From an uncultured Bacteroidota bacterium (GTDB lineage Bacteria; Bacteroidota; Bacteroidia; Flavobacteriales; Flavobacteriaceae): a stretch of 64,000 nucleotides of DNA. The stretch lies in assembly GCA_913060705.1 (NCBI GenBank), contig CAJXTX010000001.1:62001-126000 (forward strand). Direction: 5' to 3'. Every line of letters begins with the position of its first letter. The stretch's first letter is position 1. The notes beneath the pieces are model-generated. The model ran no database searches and was not told the DNA's origin. It saw only the letters and a program-made list of their open reading frames with translations. The position numbers and the translations under genes are program-made. This document shows positions 61,665 to 64,000 of the stretch, in pieces.

Positions 61665-61793
61665 CTCCCAAAAAGCCCTCCCGCAGCACTTCGTGCCGCG
61701 GTGTGCTTCTTCATTTCTCGCCTGTGTTGAGCAAGCTCAACAGGCCGAAAAGAAAAAGCCCTCACACCGTTTGGTGCAAGGGCTTTTTGGGAG
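61665..61793. repeat. Inverted-repeat element next to tRNA-Ser
   Basis: Perfect 15-bp arms, CTCCCAAAAAGCCCT (61665-61679) and AGGGCTTTTTGGGAG (61779-61793), enclose 99 nt with further hairpins: GCAC-TTC-GTGC near 61685-61696 and GTTGAGC-AA-GCTCAAC at 61726-61741. The right arm ends on the base next to the tRNA 3' end. Confidence 0.6.
61755..61788 (-). terminator. Intrinsic terminator of tRNA-Ser
   Basis: Read on the minus strand, GCCCTTGCACC pairs with GGTGTGAGGGC (two mismatches) and a T-rich run follows, starting within 10 nt of the tRNA 3' end. Confidence 0.8.
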
Positions 61794-61878
61794 CGGAGAG
61801 AGAGGGATTCGAACCCCCGGAGGTGTGACCCTCAACGGTTTTCAAGACCGCCGCATTCGACCACTCTGCCATCTCTCC
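61794..61878 (-). tRNA. tRNA-Ser (anticodon TGA)
   Basis: On the minus strand the gene begins GGAGAGATGGC and its acceptor stem pairs GGAGAGA with TCTCTCC, followed by discriminator G. The anticodon loop CTTGAAA gives anticodon TGA, reading UCA and related serine codons. A long variable arm (about GTTGAGGGTCACACCTC) marks a class II tRNA, and the T-arm holds GGTTCGAATCC. CCA is not encoded. Length is 85 nt. Confidence 0.97.
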
Positions 61879-61909
61879 TATTGGGGGGCAAATATAAATC
61901 GATTTAATC

Positions 61910-61946
61910 ATAAAATAAAAAATGCCGCACAAAAAAGCGCGGCATT
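61910..61946 (-). terminator. Intrinsic terminator of dnaK
   Basis: The arms AATGCCGC (61921-61928) and GCGGCATT (61939-61946) pair perfectly around a 10-nt loop. On the minus strand a run of T follows, 24 nt after the dnaK stop codon. Confidence 0.85.
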
Positions 61947-61969
61947 TCTGTTCAAATGAAAAAGTTAGA

Positions 61970-63877
61970 TTATTTCACCTCTTCAAAATCCACATCTTCT
62001 ACATTATCAGACGCGTCTTGTGAAGTATTTGCATCTGCTGAACCGCCTCCATTTTCTGCTGAACCAGCAGCGTCAGCTTGTGCCTTATACATTTCTTCAG
62101 AAGCATTTTTCCATGCTTCGTTGATAGCATCTAAGGCAGGTTTAATCGCAGCTACATCTTTAGATTCAAAGGCCTTCTTGAGTCCCTCAAGTCCTTCTGT
62201 AATTGGTTTCTTCTTGTCTTCAGACAATTTATCTCCAAATTCAGACAATTGCTTTTCGGTTTGGAAGATCATTTGATCCGCTTGGTTTAAGGTTTCAGCA
62301 TTCTCTTTAGCTAGATTATCCGCCTCTGCATTTGCCTCAGCCTCAGCCTTCATCTTCTCGATTTCTTCTTGGGTCAAACCAGAAGAAGCTTCAATTCTAA
62401 TGTCCTGAGACTTACCTGTAGCCTTGTCTGTCGCAGAAACCTTAATGATACCGTTAGCATCAATATCAAAGGTCACTTCAATTTGAGGTGTTCCTCTTGG
62501 TGCAGGCGGGATACCGTCTAAGTGAAAGCGTCCGATCGTTTTGTTGTCTGCAGCCATGGGTCGCTCCCCTTGAATTACATGGATTTCAACTGATGGCTGA
62601 TTGTCAGCAGCAGTCGAGAACACCTGAGATTTCTTCGTTGGAATAGTCGTATTTGACTCAATTAATTTAGTGGCTACACCTCCCATAGTCTCAATTCCAA
62701 GAGACAGAGGGGTTACATCTAAAAGAAGAACATCTTTGACATCACCTGTCAGCACACCTCCTTGAATTGCAGCACCTACGGCAACTACTTCGTCAGGGTT
62801 CACTCCTTTTGATGGAGCTTTTCCGAAGAACTTTTCTACAGCGGCTTGTACGGCAGGAATACGGGTTGATCCCCCTACTAAAATAATTTCGTCTATATCG
62901 CTTTTCGAGAGACCTGCAGCCTTTAAAGCAGATTCACAAGGTTTGATCGTGCGCTCTACTAAATCTGCAATAAGTTGTTCAAACTTCGCCTTAGATAGCG
63001 TACGAACAAGGTGTTTAGGCCCTGAAGCGGTTGCTGTCACATAAGGAAGGTTGATTTCTGTTTGATTCGAAGAAGAAAGCTCGATTTTAGCCTTTTCAGC
63101 TGCTTCACGCAAACGTTGCAGAGCCATTGAATCTTCACGAAGATCGATAGACTCATCGGCCTTAAATTCTTCTGCCAACCAATCGATGATTTTCTGATCA
63201 ACGTCGTCTCCTCCTAAGTGGGTATCACCATCCGTAGCAAGTACTTCAAAAACTCCGTCCCCTAATTCTAGAATAGAAACGTCATGTGTACCTCCTCCGA
63301 AGTCGAATACTACAATTTTCTGGTCGCTATTTTTCTTATCTAATCCGTATGCTAAAGAAGCTGCGGTAGGCTCGTTAATGATACGCTCTACGGTTAATCC
63401 GGCAATTTCCCCTGCCTCCTTAGTCGCTTGACGCTGTGCATCGTTAAAATAGGCCGGTACGGTAATTACGGCACGCGTCACAGATTGTCCAAGATAGTCT
63501 TCTGCAGTCTTCTTCATTTTCTGAAGAATCATTGCCGAAAGTTCTTGAGGTGTGTAAAGGCGATCGTCAATTTTAACTCTTGGCGTATCATTGTCTCCTT
63601 TTACCACTTCATAAGGAACGCGATTTACTTCTTTAGAAGATTCTGAGAATTTATTTCCCATGAAACGCTTCACCGAATAAATGGTTTTATGTGGATTGGT
63701 TACCGCCTGTCTTTTTGCCGGATCACCCACCTTGATTTCTCCTCCTTCAACGAATGCGATCATTGACGGAGTGGTTCTCTTTCCTTCAGCGTTTGGAATA
63801 ACAACAGGGTCATTACCTTCCATCACCGAAACACAAGAGTTTGTAGTTCCTAAGTCGATACCTATAATTTTGCTCAT
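61970..63877 (-). CDS. dnaK: Hsp70 chaperone DnaK
   Basis: A 635-residue chaperone that binds unfolded proteins in an ATP cycle with DnaJ and GrpE. Seen are [17 protein letters not shown], the phosphate-2 segment [17 protein letters not shown], the adenosine motif [15 protein letters not shown], the linker [16 protein letters not shown] and the end [12 protein letters not shown]. The ATG at 63877 gives the family start MSKIIGID; a TTG 12 codons upstream (63913) overlaps a putative -24/-12 promoter and is rejected. dnaJ and grpE are not adjacent. Confidence 0.97.
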   Translation of the reverse strand: MSKIIGIDLGTTNSCVSVMEGNDPVVIPNAEGKRTTPSMIAFVEGGEIKVGDPAKRQAVTNPHKTIYSVKRFMGNKFSESSKEVNRVPYEVVKGDNDTPRVKIDDRLYTPQELSAMILQKMKKTAEDYLGQSVTRAVITVPAYFNDAQRQATKEAGEIAGLTVERIINEPTAASLAYGLDKKNSDQKIVVFDFGGGTHDVSILELGDGVFEVLATDGDTHLGGDDVDQKIIDWLAEEFKADESIDLREDSMALQRLREAAEKAKIELSSSNQTEINLPYVTATASGPKHLVRTLSKAKFEQLIADLVERTIKPCESALKAAGLSKSDIDEIILVGGSTRIPAVQAAVEKFFGKAPSKGVNPDEVVAVGAAIQGGVLTGDVKDVLLLDVTPLSLGIETMGGVATKLIESNTTIPTKKSQVFSTAADNQPSVEIHVIQGERPMAADNKTIGRFHLDGIPPAPRGTPQIEVTFDIDANGIIKVSATDKATGKSQDIRIEASSGLTQEEIEKMKAEAEANAEADNLAKENAETLNQADQMIFQTEKQLSEFGDKLSEDKKKPITEGLEGLKKAFESKDVAAIKPALDAINEAWKNASEEMYKAQADAAGSAENGGGSADANTSQDASDNVEDVDFEEVK

Positions 63878-63908
63878 AACTGAATGATTACTTTTTTCTT
63901 CTCTACTG

Positions 63909-63924
63909 GGCAATCATTATGCCA
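63909..63924 (-). promoter_or_regulatory. Sigma-54-like -24/-12 element upstream of dnaK
   Basis: On the minus strand TGGCATAATGATTGCC fits TGGCAYR-N4-TTGC with the correct 10-nt spacing between GG and GC. A transcript would start near 63898, about 20 nt before the dnaK ATG. No TAnnTTTG element is seen between here and the ATG. Confidence 0.4.
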
Positions 63925-63935
63925 TACCACAATTC

Positions 63936-63950
63936 ATGACAAGCTGTCAT
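63936..63950. promoter_or_regulatory. Palindrome upstream of dnaK
   Basis: ATGACA (63936-63941) and TGTCAT (63945-63950) are perfect 6-bp arms around AGC. It lies just upstream of the sigma-54-like element and could bind a regulator of dnaK or of the gene to the right of the window. Confidence 0.35.
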
Positions 63951-63977
63951 AATACATCGCGTTTCTTTTTTTCAGAG

Positions 63978-63985
63978 TACCTTTG
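63978..63985 (+). promoter_or_regulatory. Possible -7 element of a gene beyond the right edge
   Basis: TACCTTTG on the plus strand matches TAnnTTTG in non-coding sequence, pointing out of the window. No start codon is yet in view by position 64000. Confidence 0.3.
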
Positions 63986-64000
63986 AAGACAGGCTTTAGC

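Noticed and set aside
61642-61959. A 105-codon frame across the tRNA-Ser region
   Set aside because: It runs antisense through the tRNA and its terminator and has no recognisable protein features.
63878-63913. TTG start adding 12 residues to dnaK
   Set aside because: DnaK normally begins [14 protein letters not shown], and the extension lies over the putative promoter.
1-64000. CRISPR arrays, prophage, insertion sequences, rRNA operons or integrative elements
   Set aside because: No regularly spaced repeats, transposase, integrase, capsid or rRNA sequence was seen; gene content is uniformly housekeeping.

Overview
The window is a dense stretch of housekeeping chromosome from a Bacteroidota bacterium, most likely a free-living and probably marine member of the Flavobacteriales. 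The evidence is a 287-residue primary sigma factor of the short Bacteroidota type, about a dozen exact TAnnTTTG (-7) promoter elements just upstream of genes, a fused alpha-beta 2-oxoacid dehydrogenase E1, the menaquinone enzyme MenB, a MutS2 without an Smr domain and a RibB with a decayed GTP cyclohydrolase II half. Genus cannot be read from the sequence. I see no rRNA, CRISPR array, insertion sequence, prophage or integrase. One tRNA (Ser, anticodon TGA) is present. Genes are packed tightly, and five convergent pairs overlap by exactly 4 bp.

Layout. 1-3.5 kb: end of an AAA ATPase, a small unknown gene, rpoD, a superfamily II helicase. 3.5-8.7 kb: menB, an M14 peptidase, a DMT transporter, a 2-oxoglutarate oxygenase, a SUI1-like factor, ung. 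8.7-11.3 kb: mutS2 and a DCC thiol protein. 11.2-16.6 kb: a leftward cluster aroC - dicarboxylate/amino-acid symporter - GshB-like ATP-grasp ligase - N-formylglutamate amidohydrolase family protein - DUF1704 (MATCAP-like) metallopeptidase. 16.8-23.5 kb: LpxH-like phosphoesterase, YdiJ-type FAD/Fe-S dehydrogenase, rhomboid protease, LpxL-like acyltransferase, glmM. 23.6-29.6 kb: a lipoprotein gamma-glutamyltransferase, a LexA-like S24 repressor divergent from uvrA, a LOG protein. 29.6-38.3 kb: an M1-like protein with a predicted barrel, fused E1, holA, an HsdR-N-like nuclease, a glycosyltransferase, an OmpA lipoprotein. 38.3-51.8 kb: uvrD, an M20 hydrolase, a secreted coiled-coil protein, patatin, recG, a divergent ComM/YifB, dsbD, tilS, lpd. 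52-59.8 kb: nhaC and an ftsK-lolA-lptF/G-ribB operon, then tauE. 59.9-64 kb: an exported sugar isomerase-like lipoprotein, a 1-Cys peroxiredoxin, tRNA-Ser and dnaK.

Functional themes are DNA repair and replication (mutS2, ung, uvrA, uvrD, recG, holA, ftsK), envelope building (LpxH, LpxL, GlmM, LolA, LptF/G, OmpA) and redox handling (DsbD, peroxiredoxin, Lpd).

The most interesting candidate for an under-described system is the ligase - amidohydrolase - tyrosine-carboxypeptidase-like cassette at 11.2-14.2 kb. It sits directly downstream of an acidic amino-acid symporter and has the parts expected for adding and removing an amino-acid tag. Second-tier leads are the paired half-sites between the S24 repressor and uvrA, a sigma-54-like -24/-12 element at dnaK, a CRP-like site upstream of the peroxiredoxin, and several genes whose promoters lie so close to the start codon that their mRNAs may be leaderless.
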